Shown here: positions 8,227-16,986 of the stretch, one piece after another
Numbering within the stretch: position 1 is the stretch's first letter
How the letters are laid out: each line of letters starts with the position of its first letter
Assembly: GCA_002310015.1 (NCBI GenBank)
Contig: DBYQ01000004.1
Span: 5,968 to 37,846, forward strand
DNA length: 31,879 nt
Source of the DNA: Bacteroidales bacterium UBA1182
Lineage (GTDB): Bacteria; Bacteroidota; Bacteroidia; Bacteroidales; Bacteroidaceae
Reading direction: 5' to 3'
The notes under the pieces: model-generated
What the model was told of the DNA's origin: nothing
What the model saw: the letters and a program-made list of their open reading frames with translations, nothing else
Database searches by the model: none
Position numbers and translations under genes: made by a program

Positions 8227-8796
8227 ATGACTGTATTGGATTGCATTATCCTGTGTCTCCTTATAACCGGTATGGTTATGGGATTCATCAAGGGGTTGAC
8301 AAAACAGGCTTTTGCCGTTTTAGGAATAATCCTTGGAATAATTCTGGGAACATTGTTCTACAAACCCTTTGCTGATTTTCTGAGAGAGACAATGAACATG
8401 CCTGACAGGCCTGCCAGTATCATGGCATTCTTCATTATTCTTCTGGTTGTGCCTTTGATATGCGGCGTGTTGGGAAATCTTCTTTCAAAACTGATACATA
8501 TAGCCAGCTTGGGATTCATTGACAGACTCTTGGGAGCGGCTTTCGGATTACTCAAGTGTCTGCTCATCATGGGCCTGATAATCATGCTTATGGATATGAC
8601 GGGCCTCTCTGAAAAGTATATCAACCGTTCAGAGAGAAGACAGTCCAAGATGTATGTGTATGTAAGAAACGTTACAAGTTTCTGCCTGCAATGGACATGG
8701 GATAAGGTACAGGATAGCGCTGAGGAGCTTGTTCCTGAATTGAAAAACAAGAAAGGAAATAGCAACACTGGTTCATCTAGCCAAAAAAGTGTTTGA
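8227..8796 (+). CDS. CvpA family inner-membrane protein
   Basis: CvpA proteins are small inner-membrane proteins linked to colicin V production and envelope stress; the molecular activity is poorly known. The 189-residue product begins MTVLDCIILCLLITGMVMGF, as family members do, with further hydrophobic helices near 30-45, 64-85 and 100-123. The conserved central motif IDRLLGAAFGLLKC is present at about 98-111. The hydrophilic tail is rich in Ser, Asn and Lys. Its TGA stop overlaps the proposed sufB start codon, so it is probably co-translated with sufB. Confidence 0.87.
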   Translation: MTVLDCIILCLLITGMVMGFIKGLTKQAFAVLGIILGIILGTLFYKPFADFLRETMNMPDRPASIMAFFIILLVVPLICGVLGNLLSKLIHIASLGFIDRLLGAAFGLLKCLLIMGLIIMLMDMTGLSEKYINRSERRQSKMYVYVRNVTSFCLQWTWDKVQDSAEELVPELKNKKGNSNTGSSSQKSV

Positions 8797-10262
8797 AAAA
8801 AGTGAATTCTGAAACACAGGACAATAGTCTGATAAGGGAGATAAGTGCCGAGAAGTACCGCTACGGCTTTACTACCGATGTCCATACGGAGATAATAGAC
8901 CGTGGCCTTACTGAGGACACGGTCCGTCTCATTTCGGAGCGCAAGGGTGAGCCTGAGTGGCTGCTTGAGTTCCGCCTTAAGGCATACCGTCATTGGCTTA
9001 CCATGGAGATGCCGCATTGGGCACATCTGGATATCCCTGAGATAGACTATCAGAACATATCATACTACGCTGATCCTACGGTCAAGAAGGAGGGTCCAAA
9101 AAGCCTTGAGGAGATTGATCCGCAGGTTATGAAGACCTTTGACAAACTGGGTATTCCGCTTGAGGAACGCCTGGCATTGAGCGGTGGCGTGGCCGTTGAT
9201 GCGGTCATGGACTCCGTATCGGTCAAGACCACCTTTAAGAAGACCCTTGCTGAGAAAGGAATCATTTTCTGTTCAATGGGTGAGGCCGTCAAGAACCACC
9301 CGGACCTGATACGTCAGTATTTGGGCAGCGTAGTGAATTACCGTGACAATTTCTTTGCCGCGCTTAACAGCGCTGTTTTCAGTGACGGCTCATTCGTCTA
9401 TATACCCAAGGGCGTACGCTGCCCCATGGAGCTCTCCACATACTTCCGTATCAACGCTGCCGGAACCGGTCAGTTTGAGCGCACGCTCATTGTGGCTGAT
9501 GATGACAGCTACGTATCATATCTGGAGGGTTGTACGGCACCTATGCGTGATGAGAACCAGCTGCATGCCGCTATCGTTGAGATAGTGGTGCTGGACCGCG
9601 CAGATGTCAAGTACAGCACCGTTCAGAACTGGTATCCGGGCGATGAGAACGGCAAGGGCGGTGTATATAACTTCGTGACCAAACGCGGACTCCTGAAGGG
9701 TGTTGACAGCAAGCTGTCATGGACCCAGGTGGAGACAGGATCAGCTATCACATGGAAGTATCCCAGCTGCGTGCTGCAGGGTGACGGCTCACAGGGTGAG
9801 TTCTACTCAGTGGCCCTTACCAACAACTGGCAGCAGGCCGATACGGGTACCAAGATGATACACATAGGCCGCAACACCAGGAGCACGGTCATAAGCAAGG
9901 GCATATCGGCCGGACACAGCCAGAACTCATACCGCGGACTCATCAAGGTGGGTGAGCATGCTGACGGGGCACGTAACTATAGCCAGTGTGATTCACTTCT
10001 GTTGGGCGATAAGTGCGGTGCCCATACATTCCCGTACATGGATGTAAAGAATGAGACTGCCATAGTGGAGCATGAGGCAACCACCTCAAAGATATCAGAG
10101 GACCAGTTGTTCTATTGCAACCAGCGTGGCATACCTATGGAACAGGCCATCGGCCTTATTGTTAACGGTTACGCCAAGGAGGTGCTCAACAAACTGCCCA
10201 TGGAGTTTGCGGTTGAGGCTCAGCGCCTGCTCTCGGTGTCACTTGAAAATTCAGTAGGTTAA
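8793..10262 (+). CDS. sufB: Fe-S cluster assembly scaffold SufB
   Basis: SufB is the scaffold on which the SufBC2D complex builds Fe-S clusters. The 489-residue frame matches the family throughout, from KYRYGFTTDVHTEI to the C-terminus. Cys399 and His427-Glu428 match by spacing the functional Cys405 and His433-Glu434 of E. coli SufB. No ATG lies near the expected N-terminus. The start is either TTG at 8793, which shares bases with the cvpA stop, or GTG at 8802. There is no room for a promoter, so expression should depend on the upstream genes. Confidence 0.95.
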   Translation: MKKVNSETQDNSLIREISAEKYRYGFTTDVHTEIIDRGLTEDTVRLISERKGEPEWLLEFRLKAYRHWLTMEMPHWAHLDIPEIDYQNISYYADPTVKKEGPKSLEEIDPQVMKTFDKLGIPLEERLALSGGVAVDAVMDSVSVKTTFKKTLAEKGIIFCSMGEAVKNHPDLIRQYLGSVVNYRDNFFAALNSAVFSDGSFVYIPKGVRCPMELSTYFRINAAGTGQFERTLIVADDDSYVSYLEGCTAPMRDENQLHAAIVEIVVLDRADVKYSTVQNWYPGDENGKGGVYNFVTKRGLLKGVDSKLSWTQVETGSAITWKYPSCVLQGDGSQGEFYSVALTNNWQQADTGTKMIHIGRNTRSTVISKGISAGHSQNSYRGLIKVGEHADGARNYSQCDSLLLGDKCGAHTFPYMDVKNETAIVEHEATTSKISEDQLFYCNQRGIPMEQAIGLIVNGYAKEVLNKLPMEFAVEAQRLLSVSLENSVG

Positions 10263-10266
10263 GACT

Positions 10267-11031
10267 ATGATGCTAAAGATTGAAAACCTTGAAGCCGCAA
10301 TTAACGGCAAACAGATATTGAAAGGCATAAACCTTGAGGTGAATGCCGGTGAGGTACATGCCATAATGGGACCTAACGGTTCCGGAAAGAGCACTATGAG
10401 CAATGTGCTTGTAGGCCATCCTGCATATGAGGTTACAGGCGGCACCGCCACATTCAAGGGTAAGAACCTGCTTGAGATGAGTGCCGAGGAGCGTAGCCAT
10501 GAGGGGCTGTTCATGTCATTCCAGTATCCGGTAGAGATTCCTGGCGTGAGCATGACCAACTTCATGCGTACCGCCATCAATGAGAAACGCAAGTATCTGG
10601 GTCTGCCGCCTATGGCCCCCACGGAGTTCCTCAAGTTCATCAAGGAGAAGCGTGACATGGTCAAACTTGACGCCAAGTTCATGAACCGTTCCGTAAACGA
10701 GGGATTCAGCGGCGGTGAGAAAAAACGCAACGAGATATTCCAGATGGCTATGCTTGAGCCGTCACTGAGCATACTTGACGAGACTGACTCAGGTCTTGAC
10801 ATTGATGCCCTGCGCATTGTGGCCGATGGCGTTAACCGCCTCAAGAGCCCTGAGACATCTGTTATAGTCATTACCCACTACCAGCGTCTGCTTGACTACA
10901 TCAAGCCCGATATTGTACATGTGCTCTATCAGGGACGCATAATCAAGACTGCCGGCCCGGAACTGGCTCTTGAACTTGAGGAACGTGGCTATGACTGGGT
11001 TATTAAGGAGTATGAGGATTCCCTGAAATGA
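10267..11031 (+). CDS. sufC: Fe-S cluster assembly ATPase SufC
   Basis: SufC is the ABC-type ATPase that drives shape changes in the SufBC2D complex. The 254-residue product has Walker A GPNGSGKS (35-42), the signature FSGGEKKR (147-154) and Walker B ending in LDE (170-172), followed by the SufC-typical TDSGLD. It is soluble, with no membrane segment. The start could be either of two adjacent ATG codons (10267 or 10270). Its TGA overlaps the sufD ATG by four bases (ATGA). Confidence 0.96.
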   Translation: MMLKIENLEAAINGKQILKGINLEVNAGEVHAIMGPNGSGKSTMSNVLVGHPAYEVTGGTATFKGKNLLEMSAEERSHEGLFMSFQYPVEIPGVSMTNFMRTAINEKRKYLGLPPMAPTEFLKFIKEKRDMVKLDAKFMNRSVNEGFSGGEKKRNEIFQMAMLEPSLSILDETDSGLDIDALRIVADGVNRLKSPETSVIVITHYQRLLDYIKPDIVHVLYQGRIIKTAGPELALELEERGYDWVIKEYEDSLK

Positions 11032-12374
11032 AACCGGTGCAGAATTACATAGAGCTTTTCAAGGATAACAGGGCTCTGGTGGAGCGTGGTTCTGCCGGTG
11101 TCATGAATACCCTGCGCGATACCGCTCTGAGCAGTCTTGCCCGATACGGCCTGCCCCATAAAGGACTGGAAGAGTATCTGCATACTGATGTGTCAAAGTG
11201 GTTTGAGCCTGACTGGGGCATGAATCTGGCCAGATTGGATATGCCTGTTGATTTTGCACAGGCTTTCAAGTGCAGCGTACCTAATCTGAGTACCCAGCTT
11301 TACTTCCTGGCCAATGATGCCTTTGCAAGTTCAGATACGGCAGCCAGAAGCATGCTTCCCGACGGTGTATTTGCAGGCAGTCTGAAGGAGGCCGCCCTTA
11401 AATGTCCCGAACTTACAGAGAAGTTCTACGGCAAGTTTGCGGATATGAATAAGCCCGGTATCGCTGCCATCAACACGCTGTTTGCACAAGACGGTTTCAT
11501 GCTTTATGTGCCTGACGGTGTCGTTGTGGAAAAACCTTTGCAGTTGATTACCCTGCTCAGTTCCAAGGTTGACCTTATGGTTAACCGCAGGATCCTGGTT
11601 GTGTTGGGGCGTGCATCACAGGCAAGACTGTTGCTTTGTGATCATGCACTGGCTGCGAACAACTATCTTACCACTCAGGTAATTGAGGTTTTTGCAGGGC
11701 AGGATTCCACATTTGAACTTTATGACCTGGAGGAGACTCACTCCGCGAACCTGCGTGCATCAGAACTATACATAAGTCAGGCCGCAGACAGTAAGGTATC
11801 GGTTGATAACCTGACACTCCATAACGGACAGACACGCAACACGGTGTTCGTGACATTTGACGGACGCGGCTCTGAACTCTCATTGAACGGTATTGCCATT
11901 ACAGATAAGAGCCAGCATGTGGATAACATGACATTTGTTGACCATCGTGTGGCAGACTGCACAAGCAATGAACTGTTCAAATACGTGCTTGATGAGAGTT
12001 CAACAGGTGCATTTGCCGGAAAGGTGCTGGTGCGTGAGGGTGCGCAGCATACATCATCACAGCAGACCAACCGCAATATATGCCTTACCCGTGAGGCTCG
12101 TATGTTTACCCAGCCTCAGTTGGAGATATATGCCGATGACGTCAAGTGCAGCCACGGCGCTACCGTGGGCCAACTTGACGACAAGGCTCTGTTCTATATG
12201 CGTCAGCGTGGAATTCCGGAGCAGGAGGCACGTATGATGCTCATGCTTGCCTTTGTGGGCGAGGTTATAGGTAAGGTGGAGCTGGAACCGCTCCGTGACC
12301 GCCTGTACCGTCTTGTAGAGAAACGTTTCCGTGGTGAACTCACCCAGTGTGAGGGATGCCGTGCTTGCAGATGA
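11028..12374 (+). CDS. sufD: Fe-S cluster assembly protein SufD
   Basis: SufD is the structural partner of SufB in the SufBC2D complex and helps iron entry. The 448-residue product has the SufB/SufD beta-helix core in its second half (from about 170) and the family C-terminal block with SCHGATVGQLDDKALFYMR-like sequence at about 366-385. The N-terminal helical part is poorly conserved, as is usual. It ends in a Cys-containing tail, QCEGCRACR. The start overlaps the sufC stop, and the stop lies one base before the sufS ATG. Confidence 0.93.
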   Translation: MKPVQNYIELFKDNRALVERGSAGVMNTLRDTALSSLARYGLPHKGLEEYLHTDVSKWFEPDWGMNLARLDMPVDFAQAFKCSVPNLSTQLYFLANDAFASSDTAARSMLPDGVFAGSLKEAALKCPELTEKFYGKFADMNKPGIAAINTLFAQDGFMLYVPDGVVVEKPLQLITLLSSKVDLMVNRRILVVLGRASQARLLLCDHALAANNYLTTQVIEVFAGQDSTFELYDLEETHSANLRASELYISQAADSKVSVDNLTLHNGQTRNTVFVTFDGRGSELSLNGIAITDKSQHVDNMTFVDHRVADCTSNELFKYVLDESSTGAFAGKVLVREGAQHTSSQQTNRNICLTREARMFTQPQLEIYADDVKCSHGATVGQLDDKALFYMRQRGIPEQEARMMLMLAFVGEVIGKVELEPLRDRLYRLVEKRFRGELTQCEGCRACR

Positions 12375-12375
12375 T

Positions 12376-13590
12376 ATGATTGATGTAGAGAAAATACGAA
12401 AGGATTTCCCCATACTGGGACGCGAGGTATATGGCAAGCCTCTTGTCTATTTTGACAATGCTGCCACAACCCAGAAACCCCAGTGTGTCATAGATGCCAT
12501 AAGTGAGGCATACTGCAATGAGAACGCGAATGTTCATCGTGGAATCCATTTCCTTTCACAGCATGCTACAGACTTAATGGAGTCTGCGCGTGACAAGGTA
12601 CGTCAGTTCATTGGGGCCGGCAGCACAGAGGAGATCATATTTACCCGTGGCACTACTGAGAGTATTAATCTACTGGCCAGCTCTTTTTCAGGTGCTTTCC
12701 TGAAAGAGGGTGATGAGGTGATTATCTCAGGGATGGAGCACCACAGCAACATTGTTCCTTGGCAGATCCAGTCAGAGAGATACGGCTTCAAGATTAAGGT
12801 CATACCTGTTCTTGATAACGGCGAACTTGACCTGGATGCTTTCAGGTCTCTTTTGTCTGACAGTACCCGTCTGGTAAGCATTACACATGTTTCAAATGTA
12901 TTAGGAACTGTAAATCCGATATCAGAGATAATCAGCGAGGCCCATTCGCACGGCGTTCCGGTTGCTGTTGACGGTGCACAGTCTGTTCCGCACATCAAGG
13001 TGAACGTTCAGGATCTGGGTGCGGATTTCTACGCATTCAGCGGACATAAGATATACGGTCCCACCGGAATAGGCGTTCTCTACGGCCGCAAGGAACTGCT
13101 TGAGCAGATGCCTCCTTATCAGGGTGGCGGCGAGATGATAAAGCGCGTCACCTTTGAAAAGACTACATATAATGAACTGCCGTATAAGTTTGAGGCAGGT
13201 ACACCAGATTACGTGGGCTCCATTGCATTGGCCAAGGCTCTGGATTATGTTCAGGGTATAGGAATTGACAACATAGCCGTTTATGAATCGGAACTTTGCA
13301 ATTATGCGATTGAAAGACTGAACGCTATTCCGGATATGCGGATTATAGGTAATGCAGGTCATCGTAGTGCGGTCGTTTCATTTCTTGTGGGCAATATATA
13401 CCCGTCGGATATGGGTACGTTGCTGGACCGTCTGGGTATAGCCGTGCGCACCGGACATCATTGCGCCGAGCCGCTTATGGACCGTCTGGAAATACCAGGT
13501 ACGGTTCGTGCCTCATTTGCATTCTACAACACTGAATCAGAGATTGATTCACTTGCGGAAGGTATAGAGCGTGTAAAGCAGATGTTTTAA
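12376..13590 (+). CDS. sufS: Cysteine desulfurase SufS
   Basis: SufS is a PLP enzyme that takes sulfur from cysteine, giving alanine, and feeds it to the SufBCD scaffold. I start the gene at ATG 12376 (MIDVEKIRKDFPIL), one base after the sufD stop. A longer frame from 12331 would overlap sufD by 44 bases and add 15 residues unlike the family. In the 404-residue form the PLP-binding lysine is Lys225 (SGHK) and the persulfide cysteine is Cys363 (RTGHHCAEP), both as in group II desulfurases. No SufE or SufU sulfur acceptor and no SufA carrier is encoded in the window. Confidence 0.95.
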   Translation: MIDVEKIRKDFPILGREVYGKPLVYFDNAATTQKPQCVIDAISEAYCNENANVHRGIHFLSQHATDLMESARDKVRQFIGAGSTEEIIFTRGTTESINLLASSFSGAFLKEGDEVIISGMEHHSNIVPWQIQSERYGFKIKVIPVLDNGELDLDAFRSLLSDSTRLVSITHVSNVLGTVNPISEIISEAHSHGVPVAVDGAQSVPHIKVNVQDLGADFYAFSGHKIYGPTGIGVLYGRKELLEQMPPYQGGGEMIKRVTFEKTTYNELPYKFEAGTPDYVGSIALAKALDYVQGIGIDNIAVYESELCNYAIERLNAIPDMRIIGNAGHRSAVVSFLVGNIYPSDMGTLLDRLGIAVRTGHHCAEPLMDRLEIPGTVRASFAFYNTESEIDSLAEGIERVKQMF

Positions 13591-13595
13591 CTATT

Positions 13596-13627
13596 TTTGG
13601 GATTTTACAAATAATACTCTAACTTTG
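13596..13627 (+). promoter_or_regulatory. Promoter of the lipoprotein gene at 13657
   Basis: TTTG (13596-13599) and TAACTTTG (13620-13627) are separated by 20 nt, an exact Bacteroidetes promoter. The predicted transcript start gives a leader of roughly 25 nt. This marks the end of the suf operon, although no hairpin terminator is seen there. Confidence 0.75.
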
Positions 13628-13656
13628 TCCGTACCAATTAATAAAGCACATATTAT

Positions 13657-15237
13657 ATGAAGAAACTGTTCTTTTGCGTAATGGCACTGGCAATTGGTGC
13701 ATCCGCATTTGTTTCATGTGATAAGAGTGAAAAGGACGACTTGACAGAAAACAATAAAAAGAGTCAGGTGGAAAGGGTTGATACATCAACAGTTCTCACT
13801 TTATCCCAGCAGCAGAACGCTTTTAATAAAGCTGTAGGCAAATTAGGTCAGGACATGGAGTTTACTGATATTGCCCAGGCTGTCGGTATGATTTTGAATC
13901 AATTCAAATATAAAGTTGAATGGGACAATGCGCTGAAAGCAGCATGTAAGCAGGACTTGCTTCTTGCTATGAAAGTAAATGCAATAAAGCATTATTTGAA
14001 GTTTTCAGGAGATTTCTCTGTTAATTTCAATGAGCTGTTTTTTGAGGCGGACATCGCATTCAAGGATTCAGTAATCAGGGATTCTACCGAGTATTTTTAT
14101 TATAGATATACGTATAATATTGAGGAGAGCCAGATTGACGAAAAAGTTTCAGCTTATTTAGACAGTCTGATCATAGAAGACACTATAATGGTTCCATTCC
14201 TTGCGCATATTGACCATGGTGCAGATAAGCTTAAACTGAATCTCCACACCACAGACGGGAGTATCATCTCATTTTGTCTTGTGGGACACAGTGACAGTGA
14301 GAGCAGGTTGGCATTGACGGATAAAAAAAACAGTGTGACACGTAATATTACACTGCCGGATACTTTGAATATCTCATTAACCCTGAATGATCATACACTT
14401 CTTTGTGTGAATACCGGTTATGCTACTAATTTCAAGGTTGAGGTAAAAGGAGCAGACGATGAAAAAGGTAAGTTCAAGTTGTCAGATCTGAGGTTTACCG
14501 GCAATGAGTTATCTTTAGATGCTGATGCATTACTTGGGATGTATGCCGTAAATGCAAATGTAAACTATAATGATGAGAATGGTTTGAATGCAGTTTTTGC
14601 TGCCAATGTCTCAGGTACAGAAGTTATCTCCGGAAACGTGCATCTCAATGGTGTTTTCAATAGCAGCCTTAACTGGGCAGAACCTACAAATATCATGGTA
14701 TGGGCGTCAAATTCAGAATCTTTCAAAGGCATTGATTGTAATGTCAACATTTTCAGTGACGAGATAAAGATGCATGTGGGTATTGACAATCCTTTACTCA
14801 ATGGTTCCGTCCTGCAGTTTATGGCTTATCTGTTTTCAAAAGAGCCTCTTGAACCCGCAGATGCCGATCTGGAAAGGATGATAAGTGAGTTCAATAATAC
14901 TTTCAAGGGTGAGATCTATTTCAAGGGTTATGACAAGCCTCAGGCTGTAGTGAAACTTGTTCATGATCCGTCAATAACTAAGGCTGTCAATAGTTTATTT
15001 GATGTGAAAACAATGGTAGGCAACTTTGAAAGACTTGGTTTGAAGATAGGTATTGAAACATATAATGACGATGGCGTGAAGGTCTTTGTTCCTTTCAAGG
15101 AATATTTCGTTGAAGAAGATTATAAGGCATTCGTGGGGCAACTTAAACAGAAACTTGAAATAGCTTTCGGTCAGCTGATATCCGCCATGTACCCCAAATT
15201 GAGTGTTGGGAAAATTCGTTATCTTGATGTGAAGTAA
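13657..15237 (+). CDS. Predicted surface lipoprotein, unknown function
   Basis: I do not recognise the family. The 526-residue product has a lipoprotein signal peptide with the cysteine at residue 21 (FVSC). The residues after it, DKSEKDD, are rich in Lys and acidic residues, like the Bacteroidetes signal that sends lipoproteins to the cell surface. The rest is hydrophilic with alternating beta-type stretches and no further membrane segment. Base composition is clearly richer in A/T than in the suf genes before it. The gene has its own promoter and its own terminator, so it stands alone. Confidence 0.85.
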   Translation: MKKLFFCVMALAIGASAFVSCDKSEKDDLTENNKKSQVERVDTSTVLTLSQQQNAFNKAVGKLGQDMEFTDIAQAVGMILNQFKYKVEWDNALKAACKQDLLLAMKVNAIKHYLKFSGDFSVNFNELFFEADIAFKDSVIRDSTEYFYYRYTYNIEESQIDEKVSAYLDSLIIEDTIMVPFLAHIDHGADKLKLNLHTTDGSIISFCLVGHSDSESRLALTDKKNSVTRNITLPDTLNISLTLNDHTLLCVNTGYATNFKVEVKGADDEKGKFKLSDLRFTGNELSLDADALLGMYAVNANVNYNDENGLNAVFAANVSGTEVISGNVHLNGVFNSSLNWAEPTNIMVWASNSESFKGIDCNVNIFSDEIKMHVGIDNPLLNGSVLQFMAYLFSKEPLEPADADLERMISEFNNTFKGEIYFKGYDKPQAVVKLVHDPSITKAVNSLFDVKTMVGNFERLGLKIGIETYNDDGVKVFVPFKEYFVEEDYKAFVGQLKQKLEIAFGQLISAMYPKLSVGKIRYLDVK

Positions 15238-15260
15238 ATATAGTCAGATATCAGACAGAA

Positions 15261-15292
15261 ACAACCGCCTTTTTAGGGCGGTTGTTTTGTTT
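15261..15292 (+). terminator. Intrinsic terminator after the lipoprotein gene
   Basis: ACAACCGCC (15261-15269) pairs with GGCGGTTGT (15277-15285) across a 7-nt loop. A T-rich tail follows (TTGTTTTTTG). Confidence 0.85.
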
Positions 15293-15370
15293 TTTGCACA
15301 TTTTAAACAGATTCATAATTCTTTGGATAAAAATTAAACTGGTTTATTTTATTCTCCGCGCGGCTTGTAT

Positions 15371-15378
15371 TACCTTTG
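15371..15378 (+). promoter_or_regulatory. -7 promoter element of gpmI
   Basis: TACCTTTG matches TAnnTTTG and lies 37 nt before the ATG. The -33 region is TTTT (15347-15350), 20 nt upstream. Confidence 0.65.
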
Positions 15379-15415
15379 CAGCCGGAAAAAAAGAGGGTAT
15401 AAAAAAACTATATAT

Positions 15416-16918
15416 ATGAAACAGAAAGCACTCCTTATGATTCTTGACGGCTGGGGCATCGGTAACCGCTCCAAGGCCGATGTAATTTACAACACACCAA
15501 CTCCTTACATGGATTATCTGAACGCCAATTATCCTAATGCACAGTTGCTGGCATCAGGTGAGAACGTAGGTCTTCCTGACGGTCAGATGGGTAACTCAGA
15601 GGTTGGTCACCTCAATATCGGTGCCGGCCGTGTTGTATATCAGGATCTGGTTAAGGTAAACCGTGCCATTGCTGACGGCAGCATCCGCCAGAACAAGGAG
15701 GTTGTATCGGCTTACACCTACGCCAAGGAGAACGGCAAGAAGCTGCACCTGATGGGTCTGGTATCAGACGGCGGTGTTCACAGTTCACTGGAGCATCTGT
15801 TCTGCCTGACCGATATTGCCCGCGAGTACGGTATTGACAAGACATACGTACACTGCTTCATGGACGGTCGTGACACCGACCCCAAGAGCGGCAAGGGTTT
15901 CATTGACGAGCTTGTAAAGCGTGGTGACAAGGTTGCCACCATAATAGGCCGTTATTATGCAATGGACCGTGACAAGCGTTGGGAGCGTGTAAAGATAGCA
16001 TATGATCAGCTGGTAGGCGGTGAGGGCCGCAAGGCTTCTGATATGGTTAAGGCTGTTGAGGAGTCATACGCCGAGGGTGTTACCGATGAGTTCATGAAGC
16101 CTATCGTAAACGAGGCTTATGACAGCCGCATTGAGGAGGGTGATGCCATCATCTTCTTCAACTTCCGTAATGACCGCGCCAAGGAGCTCACTATCGTTCT
16201 TACCCAGAAGGATATGGATGCTGAGGGTATGCACACCATCCCCGGACTGCAGTACTACTGCCTCACTCCGTACGATGCTTCATTTACCGGTGTACACATC
16301 CTGTTTGACAAGGAGAACGTGAACAATACCCTTGGCGAGTATCTCTCTGCTCAGGGCCTCAAGCAGTTGCACATTGCTGAGACTGAGAAGTACGCTCACG
16401 TTACATTCTTCCTGAACGGTGGCCGCGAGCTTCCGTTTGATGGCGAGGACCGCATACTGGTTCCCTCACCCAAGGTTGCCACATATGACCTGCAGCCTGA
16501 GATGAGCGCTTACATAGTCCGTGACAAGCTGGTTGAGGCTATCGGCACAGACAAGTATGATTTCATCGTCGTAAACTTTGCCAACGGCGATATGGTTGGT
16601 CATACCGGTGTATATGAGGCAATAGAGAAGGCTGTCGTTGCTGTTGATGCCTGCGTTCATGATGTTATTGAGGCTGCCAAGGCCCATAACTATGAGGCTA
16701 TCATCATTGCTGACCACGGTAATGCTGACAACGCCCTCAATCCTGACGGCACACCCAATACCGCCCACTCACTGAATCCTGTTCCGGTAATCTACGTTAC
16801 CCCGCGCAAGGATGCCAAGGTTGAGTCAGGTATCCTGGCTGATGTGGCTCCTTCAATTCTCACCATCATGGGTCTGCCCATACCGGCTGAGATGAACGGT
16901 AAAGTGCTTGTAAAATAA
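15416..16918 (+). CDS. gpmI: 2,3-bisphosphoglycerate-independent phosphoglycerate mutase
   Basis: This enzyme interconverts 3- and 2-phosphoglycerate in glycolysis and gluconeogenesis, using two metal ions and no bisphosphoglycerate cofactor. I start it at ATG 15416 (MKQKALLMILDGWG). A frame extended upstream would run into the promoter. The 500-residue product shows the first metal motif DGWG (11-14) and the phospho-serine Ser61 in GNSEVGH. The insert-domain motif HCFMDGRDTDP follows, and the second metal motif is IIADHGNAD near the C-terminus. Alkaline-phosphatase-fold enzymes of this length are the usual mutase in Bacteroidales. It is followed by a hairpin and then nhaA. Confidence 0.96.
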   Translation: MKQKALLMILDGWGIGNRSKADVIYNTPTPYMDYLNANYPNAQLLASGENVGLPDGQMGNSEVGHLNIGAGRVVYQDLVKVNRAIADGSIRQNKEVVSAYTYAKENGKKLHLMGLVSDGGVHSSLEHLFCLTDIAREYGIDKTYVHCFMDGRDTDPKSGKGFIDELVKRGDKVATIIGRYYAMDRDKRWERVKIAYDQLVGGEGRKASDMVKAVEESYAEGVTDEFMKPIVNEAYDSRIEEGDAIIFFNFRNDRAKELTIVLTQKDMDAEGMHTIPGLQYYCLTPYDASFTGVHILFDKENVNNTLGEYLSAQGLKQLHIAETEKYAHVTFFLNGGRELPFDGEDRILVPSPKVATYDLQPEMSAYIVRDKLVEAIGTDKYDFIVVNFANGDMVGHTGVYEAIEKAVVAVDACVHDVIEAAKAHNYEAIIIADHGNADNALNPDGTPNTAHSLNPVPVIYVTPRKDAKVESGILADVAPSILTIMGLPIPAEMNGKVLVK

Positions 16919-16940
16919 CCATCAGATTATTATATAATTG

Positions 16941-16979
16941 CCGACGGCCTGAGATATGGCCGCCGGTTGTGTTTTTTGT
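16941..16979 (+). terminator. Terminator-like hairpin between gpmI and nhaA
   Basis: CCGACGGCC (16941-16949) pairs with GGCCGCCGG (16958-16966) with one mismatch. It is followed by TTGTGTTTTTTG. The T run ends about 10 nt before the nhaA start codon. It may end the gpmI transcript or act in the nhaA leader. A near-consensus -7 box, TATAATTG, lies at 16933-16940 immediately before the hairpin. Confidence 0.65.
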
Positions 16980-16986
16980 TTAATAG

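Noticed and set aside
8358..9026. A 222-codon minus-strand frame across cvpA and sufB
   Set aside because: It is antisense to two clear genes and shows no family features.
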